Part shown: positions 1-13,291 of the stretch, in pieces
Numbering within the stretch: the stretch's first letter is position 1
Layout: every line of letters begins with the position of its first letter
Assembly: GCA_017590115.1 (NCBI GenBank)
Contig: JAGGNK010006892.1
Coordinates: forward strand, 16,903,736 to 16,967,735
Direction of reading: 5' to 3'
Length of the DNA stretch: 64,000 nucleotides
Source of the DNA: Montifringilla adamsi
Taxonomy: Eukaryota; Chordata; Aves; Passeriformes; Passeridae
Translations under genes and position numbers: made by a program
Notes under the pieces: model-generated
Databases searched by the model: none
What the model saw: only the letters and a program-made list of their open reading frames with translations
What the model was told of the DNA's origin: nothing

Positions 1-865
1 GCTTGTGTATGTAATGAGTGATGCATAATACATCAAAACATGCTAATAGTATCCAATGAACGTTGGAATTAATTTCTTGATGTTGGTTTTGAAATCCCAT
101 AGTTGAAAAGGTCGGTATTGACTGATGCTGAGGAAAGCCATTCATTTACTATGGACTTGGTGTTGTTGTAACAGAGCAACAGGCAGCTGTGGAGACTAAT
201 GTGCTAGAAGACAAGGCCTGCAAAGCTTGTTTTATTTTGAAACTTCAAACAGCCTTTGGAAACACTTCTTCAAGAAGTTCTTCTGCCTCATTACATGTGA
301 ATGGATAAACGAAGTTTGAACTTGTGAATTAGAAGGGGGGCATTAGTGGCAATGTGGCTTTTTAGTTTGTTTTTCTACAGCAGTTAGGTCTTGCTGATGA
401 TTTTTCTATAGAATGTTGAAATTCTCTGGAACTTATATCAGCACAGATTTACTGCAGAGTTATTTCCTGGGAAAGTAGTGTTTTTCTTTATAAAGCTTGG
501 CTGCTGCTTTGAATGCTTAAACAGCTGCAAACATGGACAAGAATGCATCACTTCAAATGAAGCCTTTGATTTCATGCTGAATTTGAAGACACTCTTGTAT
601 CAATGTTTTTTGCACATGGAATATTGAAGTTTCTTCTCACCTCTGCCTGCCAGCTTGAGCTGGAGAGGACCTGCAGTTAAATCTTAGGTCATATTTAAAG
701 AGGACGTCTTGGTACAGTTATACAAGTGGTTTGGTTACAGTGTCGGGTTATTTAACTGAATAGTAGGAGAAGGGTATTTGCATTACTAGACAAGCAGATG
801 TGCAAGCCATGTGCTTTCTATCCATTCTTCTTTTGGCAGAAGGAACCAGGAACTAGCATTTCAGC

Positions 866-868
<3 letters not shown>

Positions 869-938
<70 letters not shown>
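869..938 (+). repeat. poly-T run, 70 bases
   Basis: An uninterrupted T tract, by far the longest homopolymer in the window. It may be an expanded microsatellite or the poly-A tail of an antisense retrocopy whose body is no longer recognisable. The flanking sequence gives no support for a specific retrocopy, and the length may be imprecise because of sequencing error. Confidence 0.9.
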
Positions 939-939
<1 letters not shown>

Positions 940-3900
940 TCCCTAGATGGAGGAGATCCTGTCTCCTTCTGCTCAGCCAGCTTGCTTCTCTTGAAGTTTT
1001 CCCTTCCAATCCTGCAGGTCTTGTGCATGTTCACTGTAGCAGTCACTATGTTTATAACTAGTAAAGAGTTGTGAAGCTTGGGCATGGTAAGTGTGATATA
1101 TCTGAAGGTTGAAAGGAGGAGGTGCAAGTGCCTTCCAGAGGAATGCCTGAGAACACACCGAGGTATAATCTTTCAGCCCTCACATGAAGTGTAGCATTTA
1201 TAACATTTGCATCTGTCTCCAAGCACTGCTCATGCTCTTGTAGACTATGCTGAAATTTCAGATGTCCTTTGATTCAGGGTGGGTAGCTCCACACAAGCAC
1301 ATAGTGAATATTAGGAGCTACACCTGGTTATAGCTCAAGCTATTTATGCTGTAAAGACAGGCGTGCATGTCTAGTTGCTGAATCTCTGTACTGGATTTGC
1401 ACTGGTATTGACAAGAGAAGCTTCTGTGTTGGTGGACTAAGTTAAGTAGGTGGTTAAGTTTTTAGCTTTAAGGATTTTTGTCATCCTGAAATAGCTGCAT
1501 CTGAAATACTAATGTAACATCATTGGGATTCTGATATTTTTTTTCTAGCATACTTACCATCTTAGGGGAGAAGGTGTGTGTTTTGCGAAGTGCTGTTCTG
1601 GTTGCTGTACTAACAGTTCTGAGGTTCTTGGATCTGCAGCTTGCTGTCATGCTTGGTCACACAGCTGGCTGAAGCACTGTCTGACTACTTGGCTTGATGC
1701 TGGAGCAGGTTTAGCAATCTTCAGTAATTTCTGTGTCTTGGAGGGTGATGGCAAGTTTCTGTTCAATGGGATTTAGAACTCTATTTGCAAAAACTGGGGA
1801 GAGGCAGGTAATACTCCACAGTTGGGGAAAATTTCAGAACTTCTGTTGTCTTAGCTGCTTGGAATGGACTAAATATTTTACATTATTTAGTAAATTGGTC
1901 CAGTTACTATTTCTGTGCATTATTAATGAAGGACAGAGTCAAATATTGTAACAGACTGAACTCTCATCTTAAACCTCTGGCTTTCTGAAATGTACAGAAA
2001 TAAATCTTACATAGTATATAGTCCAATCTGCATGTTTCTGTTAGCCATTTTGTCTCTTAATCTGAAACTATGAGGCAGCAGTGAAATAACCACCTTTACT
2101 GGGTGGTATGTATTACTGCTGCCTGTGACAGCGACTGCTGAAACCCCAAATTTGTTTCCTTCTCTCCCTATTCCATGCTTTAAAATGAAGCTGTTAAATG
2201 TTTTGTGTGCCACTTCCTCATTTGCATTTTCTGTTCCACTTCCTCTTGCTGCAAACGCTCGCTGATGCATTTTTTCTGAAGTCTTTTACTTCCCTTCGAA
2301 ACTCACTCCTATATCCTAGCATTCCCCGTAAAAAAGACAAACATTATGATGAGCTTCTGTTTTGTGTCATTTCTAGTAAAACCCACTGATGTCTTATTTT
2401 TAGATAGTGAAATACTTGGAGATGTAAAAAATCTCCAGCAAAAACCCTTCCCAGTTGCCACGTGCATCCCCGAAAAAATTTAAAATGGAGGGAAGTAGAT
2501 GCAAGACATGAAGTGTAAATCCTTGCCAAGTGTAAATCCTTCTTCCCTTAGCTGAGTGAACTGCTTACTATCAAATTTCTTTAAGCCACAGAATGTTGGT
2601 TTTGGCAGGAACATCAGAAAGAATTTTCTTTCTTTTAAACAGTTGTTGTTTGGAAAACAAGCATATGTTTGGCATCATCATAGACTTCTAAAAGAGGAAA
2701 AAGTGATTTTATTTTTAAAACATGTAGTAGAACTGTATTTTCAGCAGAATCAAATGTTAAATGCTTCTGGAAGCTTAAATATAATAGTGTGTCCATGCAG
2801 TGGGTTGTCAAGGTTGAAACAACAAGCACAGTTAGCCCCAAAGCTGCTAAATGCTAATCCAAGTTTGGCAAGTGTTTTTCTCAGCCAACTGAGCTGAGGA
2901 AGTGGGAGAGGCACATAGGCAGCTTGTAATAATCAAGTTTTTTAAAATGAACTTAAATTTTGAGGTTCAGTTATTAAAAATGCAGCCTTATTTTATACTT
3001 TTGGTAATGATGATGTTGACTGCAAGACCTGTGACTCCAAATCTGTAGTTTGAGTATCCCCACTATTATTCATCTTGGTGGAATTATTGCTGTTAGTGCT
3101 TTTGAATATGAAGCATTAGAAAGTATACTGAATTAGGTTTTGTGAACCTAAGGGATGACAGTCTAAATAGTGAACAGCTTTGATTTGTTGGTCAAAGATC
3201 ACTTTGTTCATGCCTCAGAACAATAAGCACAGCATAGAGCAGTCTGGGTTACTCAAATGAGTTTGTGTAGGTTCATTCCCTTATAGGGATAGGCTAAGAA
3301 AGGAGAAGAATGACATGTTTTAGCACTGGGTGGGGAAGCATCAGGAGATTGAACTGTTAGGGTGAGAAGTATGGATGTTCCATCTAGAGGAATAAAACTA
3401 GTGAATTTAATTTAGGTTACTGAGAGTTGTTATAATCTCTTTAAAATGTTTAACCTGATATTTTAGAGCTAAAATATAGTGGAAACCTTCAAACAAAAGC
3501 TTGTCTGAAATATGAAGCTTGAAGGACAAGAGTTCTTTTGTCAGAAGTGTATTTTTGAGGCTTCTAAATCCACTTTGAACAAAATACTAAAATAAATGTA
3601 ACTGTAGGAAGACAAGACTGTAGAAATAATTGAATTCTACTGTGGATTAGTTAATTTATATTATATTAGTAGTGTTCTCTGAATACACCTTCCATACTTT
3701 TTCTGCTCATTTCTGCAGGTGTATAATGAAGTGTTCATCCTCTTTCCTTGTTCAAAGCATATAGGACTTGATGATATAAATCAGATTCTTATTGGATATT
3801 AAAAGAAGAACAAACTTGGCCAAAGTGGGAACCTTAAGATGTATGTTTTTTTTGTAGGCTTGAAACAACCTTTGGTGATTCTGCATTTAAGAGAATGTGA

Positions 3901-6561
3901 CCTGTGGAACAGCTGGCCTATAAGAAGTAGTTTTGTTGCAGAACAGACTTATTTACATGTTAACTTGATTATAGGCTACGCCTAAATAAATGTCTTTCTC
4001 AAGGGCAAAATATCTCTGTACTGTTGTTATACTTGAAAATGAGGTAGTTGTGAAAACATCGACTCTTGAAAGTGTTGAGGGCACTCATCTCTTTAAAAAA
4101 AAGGGTGATTCCCATGATAATCTGCCACAAGGATTTCTAAAATAACAAAGCCAGTATCCATCCGCACTGTGCAGAAGGAAACACTGTATCATTTGGGATC
4201 AGATGATAGCTTTAAGTGGTACTTCATAAAGGAGGCTTTGGGGGAAAAAACAAAAAAAAACAAACCCCAAACATCAACAAAAACCTCCAAACAAACAAGG
4301 TTCCGTGTCTTCTTGGATGAGCTATTATAGTTCATTTTACTTGATGCAGAATTTGTCAGAGGTTTTATAACCTGTAATAACATGAATGGTCGGCTCAAAT
4401 GATTGTGGTGCTTACACCTCCTGAGCACTCCTTGGTCATAGAGGTCACATCTGAAGAGCTACATGAGCATTTCAAACCGAGGTCAGGTGTGGTAGAAGAG
4501 TAAAGGCATCAAGTTCTGCATCTGCTGTGGCTTTACTTGCAACCTTCCACCCATCTGCAGTGCGAGTGCTGGTGCTCTTTGAACAAAAGCTTAATGCACG
4601 GCATATCAGGAGTTGTAACTGAGCCTCCCTGTTTGGTTGTATTTTATTCCTGCACTGCTCTCTGGCCAGCACCAAGCAGCTGTTAAATAAAGAGGGAAAG
4701 AGGAAGCCATGTGTCACAGCTGTGCAACTCTGGTCCTACCCTTTGGGAAGTAGAGCTGTTACTCTTTAAAGCATTGTGTGGTTTCTGCATTTTATATGGA
4801 GGTGGGAAGAGGTGGATTTGAAGCTGTGCCGGGTTTCTTGTGTCTTTTCTCTCTTCCCATCCCAGAATGAAGTGGTCAGTAATATCCAGAATATTGTTGC
4901 TTCCATTTCCAAATGTAAGCCACACATTGCTCTGGAGCTGTCAGCTGCTGCCTGGGCAGGCATGGCATTGCCCTGGGACATGGCATCCCTTCTTTCCTGT
5001 GGCACATCCTCTGCCTCCACTCCTGTCTACACAGGATTAAACAGAATAGCTGCTCTTCAAATGAAAAGAATTCTTGCATGTTTATTGGCAGCCCATGTCT
5101 TTCAGACACCAGTTTCCACATTAAATGTTGATTTTTTTTCCCAAAAGTCAAGATATTTTGCATCTTACACGATGTAAATCTGTATTTAACTATTGGAAAT
5201 CTAAATTATTTATAGTTTTCAAAATGTTAATAGAGGAAAGCAAAATTGAAATGGGTTTTTAGAAGACTGAGGAAGGGATGCAGACAAGAAACCAATCCAG
5301 AACAGGATAATTTACCTGCAATCACATTATTATGGAGATATCTGACACGTATATATTGTATGTATTAAGTAATTTAGGTTTTCTTTGTGGTCACATCATA
5401 TCTTAGTTATTGTTTTGAAATCTGTTAATAGAAATTACTCTGCAAGATGCTGGGTTTGTGGCAGCTGACTGCCTCTTCTTCCTCCCCCCCCAGTAGAAAA
5501 TACTAAACATGGCTGTGAATGTCATAGTGAAGTAATCTGAAGGATAAGATTTATTGAATTTATGGGAATATGTAGTATGAACAGGTAAAACTAGTCTCTT
5601 TAGTTAGTATCAACTGTGTGGTGTTGAATCTGATGGTAAGGCAGACCTGGATGGGTTATGTGATTAGGATAATGGAGTAGATATTTTTCATTACCCATGT
5701 TAAAAAAAGTATTTTAAAATTCCTTTTTATGAAAACAGGTCTTAATTAAAACCATAAAAATCCCATGGTAACAGCAGGCATGATTGTTTTAAGCCACTTC
5801 AGCCTTCTTTTCAAAAGAAAAAGTGGACTTTATTTCACATACTTCTGGATTTCTGGTGATTTGTTTGATCTTCCTAAACTGCTAAGCTCCTCTACATTGA
5901 GTGAGATTTGAGGTCACAGATCCATGCAAAACTGCTTTAGTTTAACTGGCTTGTAAATAAAAATGTTTATAACAAAAAAGACCCAAAAGAAACAAACAAA
6001 ACTGTTGCATCTGGCCCTTTAAAAACAGGAGGAGGGAGGGAAAAAACCCTAGAGAAACTGGGATAGACTTGAAACATGTAGCTAATGCTAAGGTATGCCA
6101 GTCTCTTTCAAGAACAGCTTTCCAGCTGGGATGAAATAACGAGTTATTCAATACATAAGTTTCACCTGTTAAAATGCTTTCATTTCTGTCCCTCCCTTCT
6201 CACCCACCCTTATTTCTTTACATAACAATGTCCTTGATTGAACCCCATAGGTCAGCTGTAAGGAGTCATTAACTGTTGAATTGCATTGAGTTTTAATTTT
6301 ATAAATGGTGGCTCTTTAATGATTAATCTGTATGATACATGTCTGTTTGAAAACAATTTATATGGTTTTTAAGACTTTAAAATTGCGGGAAAACCCAAAC
6401 CCCATGGTTTTCCCAAATATCTTCCTAATGATAAAACGTACTGGTTTTATGTATATAGAGAGATCTCTATCTGTAGGTACACAGGGCTTTATAAATGAAA
6501 TAACTACAGCATTAGCTACATGCATACATAGGTATGTGCATATGAGAGAGCTGTTTATGAG

Positions 6562-8200
6562 AACAGAATGTTTCAGTTGGAAGGCCCCTACAGCCCTTGT
6601 CCAGTCCATCTGCCTGGCTGCTTCAGGGCTGACCAAAAGTTAAAGAATGTCCCTAGGGACGTTGTTCAAATGCCTCTTAAACAGTGTCAGGGGTTGAGGC
6701 CTCAACCACCTCTCTAGAAAGCCTGTTTGAGTGTGTGACCCCTCCCCTGGGGACGAAACACTTCCTGCTGTCCAGACTGAAACTCCCCTGGTGCAGCTTT
6801 GAACCATTCCCAGGTATCCTGTCACTGGGTCCCAAGGAGCAGAGCTCAATACTTCTCTTTTCCCTTCCTTGGGAAGCTGTGGAGAGCAATGAGGTCACCA
6901 CTCAGCCTCTGTTTCTCCAAACTAGACAAACCCCAAGTCCTCAGCCACTCATTACAGGACTTTTCCTCACAGGCCCTTCTCAAGCTTTGTTGAACCTCTC
7001 TGGCAAAATTGCGGGAAAACCCAAACCTTCATAAATTGTGCAGCCGAGAGCAGTAGACAGTCCTTGAGGTTAGGCCACAGCAACACTGAATGCAAAAGGA
7101 CAATCTCCTCTTTTGCCTGGCTGGTGATGTTGTTTGATGCATCCTGGGATGGGGTTTGCCCTCTGGTCTGCCAGGGCTTGCTGCTGACTCAGACTGAGCT
7201 TGTGCCTACTGTGTAATCCAGATTCCACTCTCCCAGTTTATACTTGTGTCTGGCTTTACTTCGTTTATAACACAATCTGGTATTTGGAGTTGTTAAATTT
7301 CATGCTACAAATCACAGCCCAGTGTTCCAATCTCTGTAGATCCCCCTCCGCAAAGCTCCCTGCTCCTCAAAAAGCCAAAAGCACCTCCCAGTTTGGTATC
7401 ACCAGCAAACTGAGTAAAGGTGCACTGCACTCCTGCATCCAGATCATTGGGAAGTACAGGAACAGGACTGGCCCTGGAACTGATCCCTGAGGAGCACTGC
7501 TGGGGACCGGTCACCAGCTGGATGTAGCCCCCTTCACTTTACAACCCTTTGAGCTCTGCCCTTCAGCCAGTCCTTCACCCAGCACACCATGAACCCACTC
7601 ATCCTGCAGCTGGACAACTTGTCCAGAAGGATGCTGTGAGAGTATCAAGTTTTCCTAAAAACCCAGCAAAAGACATCTGCTGCCTTCCCTTCGTCTACTA
7701 GATGTGTGACTTTATTGGAAAAGGTTACCAAATTAGTTTATTAGTTACGACTTTCCTTTTGTGAACCCATATTGACTGTGCCTGGTAATTGCATTATTCT
7801 TTAAATGCCTTTCAGTATTACCCAGTATAATTTTTCTTCCATAATTTTTCCAAGAGCTGAAGCTACATTAATAGGTCTGTAGTTTCTTGAATCTTCGTTC
7901 ATACCCTTCTTGTAAATTGGGGTAAAACTAGATCTGGACCAGCAGGTACCTCTATCAACTCTGAAGGCTTTTGGTAGGTGATGCTTTGACAAGGGTGCTT
8001 TTTGACAAGGGTGCTGCTGAAGCATCCACTGGCTCCTTCAGAACTCTGGGATGAATCCCATCATTCCCCATGGAATTGGAAATATTCAGCTGACGCAGCT
8101 GGTCCCTTAGAATTTCAGTGTCCACAAATGGAAACTCACTGTTGCCACACTCATGGTCTTCCAGTTTGGGATTGGGCAGCCCCAGGGCCATCAGTATTGT
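6562..8200 (-). mobile_element. CR1 LINE, 5'-truncated, with reverse-transcriptase remnant
   Basis: The + strand opens with the antisense of a CR1 3' end (CAGAATGTTTCAGTTGGAAGGCCCC) and continues through the antisense 3' region. On the - strand, 8025-7801 encodes a decayed piece of CR1 ORF2: FTPIYKKGMNEDSRNYRPIN and GKIMEEKLYW match the start of the RT domain. Before it, around 8150-8050, lies SMGNDGIHPRVLKEP, the linker typical of non-LTR RTs. Stops and frame breaks show that it is inactive. A 23-bp sequence foreign to CR1 interrupts it at 7005-7027, and a 15-bp direct repeat (TTTGACAAGGGTGCT) sits at 7985-8015. Confidence 0.88.
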
Positions 8201-8203
8201 GGC

Positions 8204-8680
8204 TGAGGCAGCCTGACCAGCAGGTTGAGGGAGGTGATTTTCAACTTGTTCTTCACTCTTGTGAGATCCCATCTGCAGTGCTGCATCCAGCTCTGAGGCC
8301 CCCAACCTAAGACGGATGTGGACATGTTGGAACAAGTCCAGAGGAAGGCCATGAAAATATTCAGAGGGCTGTACCACATCTCCTGTGAACACAGGCTCAG
8401 AGAGCTGGGGTTGTTTAGCCTGGGGAAGAAAAGGCTTTTTGAGACAGCACAAGAGGTAAGGGCTTTATAGTGACAGAGAGTAGATAGGAAGAAGTTCTTT
8501 ACTCAGAGGGTGGTGAGGCACTGGAACAAGTTGCCCAGAAGTGTTGTGGATTCCCCATCCCTGGAAGTGTTCAAGGCCAGGTGGCTTTGAGCAGTCTGGG
8601 ATAGTGGAAGGTGTCTGCCCATGGCAGGGGGTTTGGGACAAGATCATTAAAGTCACTTCCAACCTAAGCCATTCTGTAAT
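8204..8680 (+). mobile_element. CR1 LINE 3' fragment, head-to-head with the preceding copy
   Basis: Sense CR1 3' sequence with the familiar stretches GAGAGCTGGGGTTGTTTAGCC, GAGGGTGGTGAGGCACTGGAAC and CACTTCCAACCTAAGCCATTCTGT, ending in the CR1 3' tail. It has lost part of the middle near 8440-8490. It abuts the antisense copy at 6562-8200. Confidence 0.88.
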
Positions 8681-11600
8681 GGAAAAAACCACTGAACGCC
8701 ATTGTTTTTAATTCACCCCTAGCAGTCGTTTAATCATCTCCCACAAGTCCAATGTTTTGTTTTAGACCTCTTGCTATTTATGTACTTTAAAAAGCCATTT
8801 TAAGGGATCATAAAGCAGTTCCCAATGGAAGCAAGCTTCATATCTCAGTTATGGTTTTTAAACAAAGGATGTGGCCTCTTAGGAGAACATAATAACAGGG
8901 AAGGTGGAATTTTTTTCTATACCCAGCTCTACATCACAAAGCATTATTCTTTCTGCTAGGGTAAAGGATGTGCTTTCTAGTCTTCAGACATTAAATCTGA
9001 GTGCACTTATGTTTTTTCATTTCTCTTTCACCACCAAGCTGTGGGGAAATTAGCCATGGAGTGGTGTGAGTTGTTGCTTTCAGCTAGATCCAGATGTAAA
9101 AATATGTCTTGGCCATGAATGGGGTGTGCTAGAGAGAGCAGCTGCTTGCTTGATCCAGGCTGTGACCATCTGCATAATTCTGATTCCATGGAATTCAAGT
9201 TGGCTGTCAGCTACAGCAGTGCTGAGTCGTTTAGTAGGACCTTGGTGCTGCTTCCTTCCCTGTTGAACTTCTTTATTGGTGTGGTGTTTTTTCCCCTTTT
9301 TAAAAACCACATCAGTTCTGTTTAGTTTCTCTTTTTTGTCTGGACATTCTGAAACCTACTAGATTTTATTTCTCAATCTTGAGGTGTCTCATTTGTGGTT
9401 TATGTGTGTGTATATATGGTATTTTTGGCTAATGCTTTTCAGCAGGGTTCTGTGGCCTGTGCTGATTCATATTTCTCTTACTCTGCCACTTCTCTCTAAC
9501 ATTATGAAACTGTAGAGTACAACCTGCATGACCTTCTACTATTTCTGGAGATATAAAAGTGAAGAAAATATTTTGTTCAGCACAAGGTGAAATCTGCTAT
9601 TTGATTTGAATGTTGGCTGTTAATGACCTGACAATATTTTTGGATTGATTTTGTCACCTAATTCAGGTACTTTAATGAAGCATTTAGCTTGAAAGTCACA
9701 TCACCTAGCCTTGGACTAATCCCCTTAATGAACCTACAGGTTTTCTGTCTGAAGTACTTACACAAAGCATCTGTCTAGATGTTCGTGCTTTTTAGCAGTG
9801 CCTTGTAACAACAAGAAGTGAGGTTGAATGCTTCAGAAAGTACAATTTGAGGGACCTTTCTATTTCAGGAAACATAAATATTAGTAATTGAAAAACTGTG
9901 CTACGTAATGCTGGGTGGGTAACAACTGAAATTAGAGAAGCTGTCTGCTGAGGATGACCCATTTTTAGAGTTGTTACATGAGAGTGGGGATCCACTTGAG
10001 TAAAGCCATCAGCACTCCTTTTGTGAGGCTTCAGGGAGACAATCTCTACAGGCTAGGAGGGAGCTCTTTGCTGTTCTGTAAAGATGTGTACTCTCACTTT
10101 CTGGAGAAGAGTGCAGGGCTGTGCTGGAGATGGAGCAGGACATGGAAGACTTGTACTGTGATATTAGGGTTGTTATCTGTGAAGAATTTAGGGATGGTGA
10201 ATGCTGCCAGCAAACCTTTTCAAATGTTTGAAAACATTTTTATATGGATATCCCATCTGAAATCTGTTCCTTTTCAGAGGTGTTGGCCTTTTGTCTTTCC
10301 TGGTGGTGAAAGAACCCTCTCTTTTTGGATCAAAGACGAGAGAGCATACTTCCTTTCTCTTGTGGTTGGTACTAGTGATTTGTGGTATAATCTTTGTTTG
10401 GCTTCATTTGCAGTAAAGAGTCAGTGCTGACCATAGAAGAGTGTTGTAGTCCTGGACAGGCCTCTTGTTGAGATGCCAAAGAGGTGATAGATGTAGGGAT
10501 GGTCATGCTTCTTACCAGCAAAGAATGTCTGACAAACCACTGCTGTTACTGGCTGGCTTGTAGGCTTGATGGGTTGGCTTTTGTAGATTGCAAAATCTCT
10601 GAAGATCAAGTGTTTAACCTCAGATAAATTCCACAGGATGTGTAGGGTTTTGCAAGCCTGCTGTTTAGATGGGTTTCCTCTGTCCAGTACTGAAGGATTT
10701 CTATACTCAGTCAAGTAGTGAATATTTGTACCATAATCCAGTGTGTGAAATGGAATAAAAGAGTCACCAGGTACTCCACACAGGTTGGATTTTTTTACTT
10801 TATCTGCCTGTGCTCTGAAGAAAAATTTAAAGAACTTTAACTTGTTTGTTCCTTGGAAGGAATTGGTGGCAAAGGACACACTGGGTGTGGTGACTAAGTC
10901 TGACTGTCAGAGTGGTTCTCAGGAAGATGCAGAGTGGGAAAGTATCCCTTGAGGGCTTGTCAAAGGGCAGACTGCTCTCTGCACTCCAAGTACAGTGTTT
11001 ATCCCAAGTAATTTTGCATTTCTGGATGCTGCAGAGGGTCATGGATTAGACAACAGCGAGTGAATCTTTAATTAAAGACCACCTGGAAAACATGAGTTGC
11101 CATGTCTTTATGCTGCTCCTGTTCTGTGCTCAAATTTAAGACTGGGATATGGAACAATCTAGTTTAGAGATTTAAAGGTAAGAAACTTTTGACTTGTCTT
11201 GATCAATCTTATGAAAGCTGCTTAGATGTGCTACTGAGAGGCCCCTCACTTTTAAGTAACTGATTGTATGGCTCTTGTACAGAAAGCCCCCATGCCACTC
11301 TAGAAGTACATAAGATCAAGGGGGATCTAACCACTAATTGATGTGGGGTTCTACTCTTTGAAGACTTCAGAACCTGTCTGGGTTTTCCAAATGTGTGTTG
11401 CAGAGTTACAGTAGTTTCTAAGATTGAATTTCATGCTTTTAAGATTGAATACATGCACAAATTTAACACGGCAAACTAGTACTGAAGTTTTAAATCACTT
11501 CCTTTTTTGTGTGCATGCATTGGTAATGCTGTTACTTGAATTCAAACTGTAGTGGTAGGCTTTGGTTCTCCATATATGAAAACATATTAAAAAAACCCTC

Positions 11601-12874
11601 CCCCTACCCCAGAAAGCAGACTTCAAAATAAAATGCCTTTTACACCATTTTCATGATGACCTGCCATTTGGATACTTTTAATCCTCAATCTGTGTAAAAG
11701 TTATGTCTTGCATTAAATCCTTTATGGTTTTTTTCCTGTGGATTTCTGAAGTAATCCTCTGTGTGCCATATAGCTTGTTCTTCAAATTGCTTGCTTATAA
11801 TATCCTCATTTCTAGGAGTTTTGTTTAGAAAGCTTTAAAACATTGACTTTAAACAAAATTCAGCTGGATATAAATTTCGTACCAGAAGTCAGCGTTACAC
11901 ATTCTGTGTGTCTAAATTCTTATCCTGTTGAAACTGTTTAGTACTTTCTGTAATTTAGTCAGTGAATGCGTCAAATGGGGCACTTGGCAGAGGAGTCAGT
12001 GATGTTCTTGATAATGAGCAAGAATCTTTTTATAATGCTTTTGTTGGCTTTTTTTTTTTTTTTCCCCTCTTGGGGATTTCATGGGAAAGAATGAATCCAT
12101 TCAAAAGGGAATGTGTGTATTTTCACAGTTGGGCAGTAGATAGGTATTGCTGGACTGTTAACAGTGTACCAAAATATATTTTCCTTCCTGTATCTCGTGT
12201 TGTCATCATAGCTATGTATCTTAAATGTGGAACACGTAAGAGAGTCCAACACTTTGTCTCTGGTTTATCCTAGGCCTTTTTGAATATACTATTAAAAAAA
12301 AAAATCAAAAATCTGATTGCAAAGAAAAGATCTAAAACTTCTTGACATTGACCATGTCTCGATGTTTTTATTTAGCCAGGTAAGGATTTATACTGAAATA
12401 CATGTCAAGATAGTTGATTTGATTTTCACTGTGAAAGCTGAGATTTGTCTTCACAGCATGGTAGTTCTCAGCTTTCTTTCCATCACTTTATAGGTTCTAT
12501 ATTGTTGATCTGAGTGAGGAGTTCTTTCATCACAAATTCAGGGCTCCTATTTATGTAGTGCAGCACTGCAGATAGTGTGTAAACGTAAATGATGGCAGTA
12601 AACTGCAGCATGTGGATGTGCCGCTCCTGTGGGGAACTGAGAACTTCCTAAAGTGCCTTTGCTGCTGAGGATAACGTAATGTGTAAATACATTGCCAGAA
12701 ACCCTGGTAGTACTAGAGGGTTTGAGGTCTGTGTAAAGTTCCAGTCACCTTGTGCTATAAGTGCTCTATGATGTCTGTTCCGTACTGTTGTTAATGTAGT
12801 GTTGTTTGCTCTAAAGCAGATTTACTGTTCCTGAGCCACAGGCATGCTTACATCACTGCTGGTTGAAGTCACTT

Positions 12875-13291
12875 ACAGAATCACAGAGTGTCCTGGGTTG
12901 AAAGGAATTGTAAAGAACATTTAGTTCCAATGCCATTGCCATGGACACAGCACTTTCCACTGGGTCAGGCTGCCCTTGAATACTTCCATAACTTCTCTGG
13001 ACAACCCATTCCAGTGTCTCATTATCCTCACAGTGAAGAATTTCTTTCCAATATATAACCTAAACATACCCTCTTTCAGTTTAAAGCCATTCCCTCTTGT
13101 CTTTTCATTACATGTCCTTGTGAAAAGTCCATCTCTAGCTCTCTTGTTGGTACTGGAAGTTGCTGTAAGATCTCCTTGGAGCCTTCTCTTGTCCAGGATC
13201 CTGTCTTCATAGGACAAGGTGCTTTAGTCCCTCTAATAATCTTTGTGGCCCTCCTGGCATCCCTTCAGCAGGTCCATGTCTATCTTATGTT
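12875..13291 (-). mobile_element. CR1 LINE 3' fragment
   Basis: On the + strand it begins CAGAATCACAGAGTG, the reverse complement of a CR1 tail, then runs through TTCTCTGGACAACCCATTCC, GTGAAGAATTTCTTTCC and TTTGTGGCCCTCCTGGCA. Moderately diverged; no coding capacity remains. Confidence 0.88.

Noticed and set aside
7955..8452. 165-codon - strand frame
   Set aside because: It spans the junction of two CR1 copies. Only the downstream half is real CR1 ORF2 residue, and the frame is not a gene of its own.
9978..10879. Two long open frames back to back on opposite strands (150 and 152 codons)
   Set aside because: No recognisable domain, no splice or promoter context, and lengths compatible with chance in 64 kb of AT-rich DNA.
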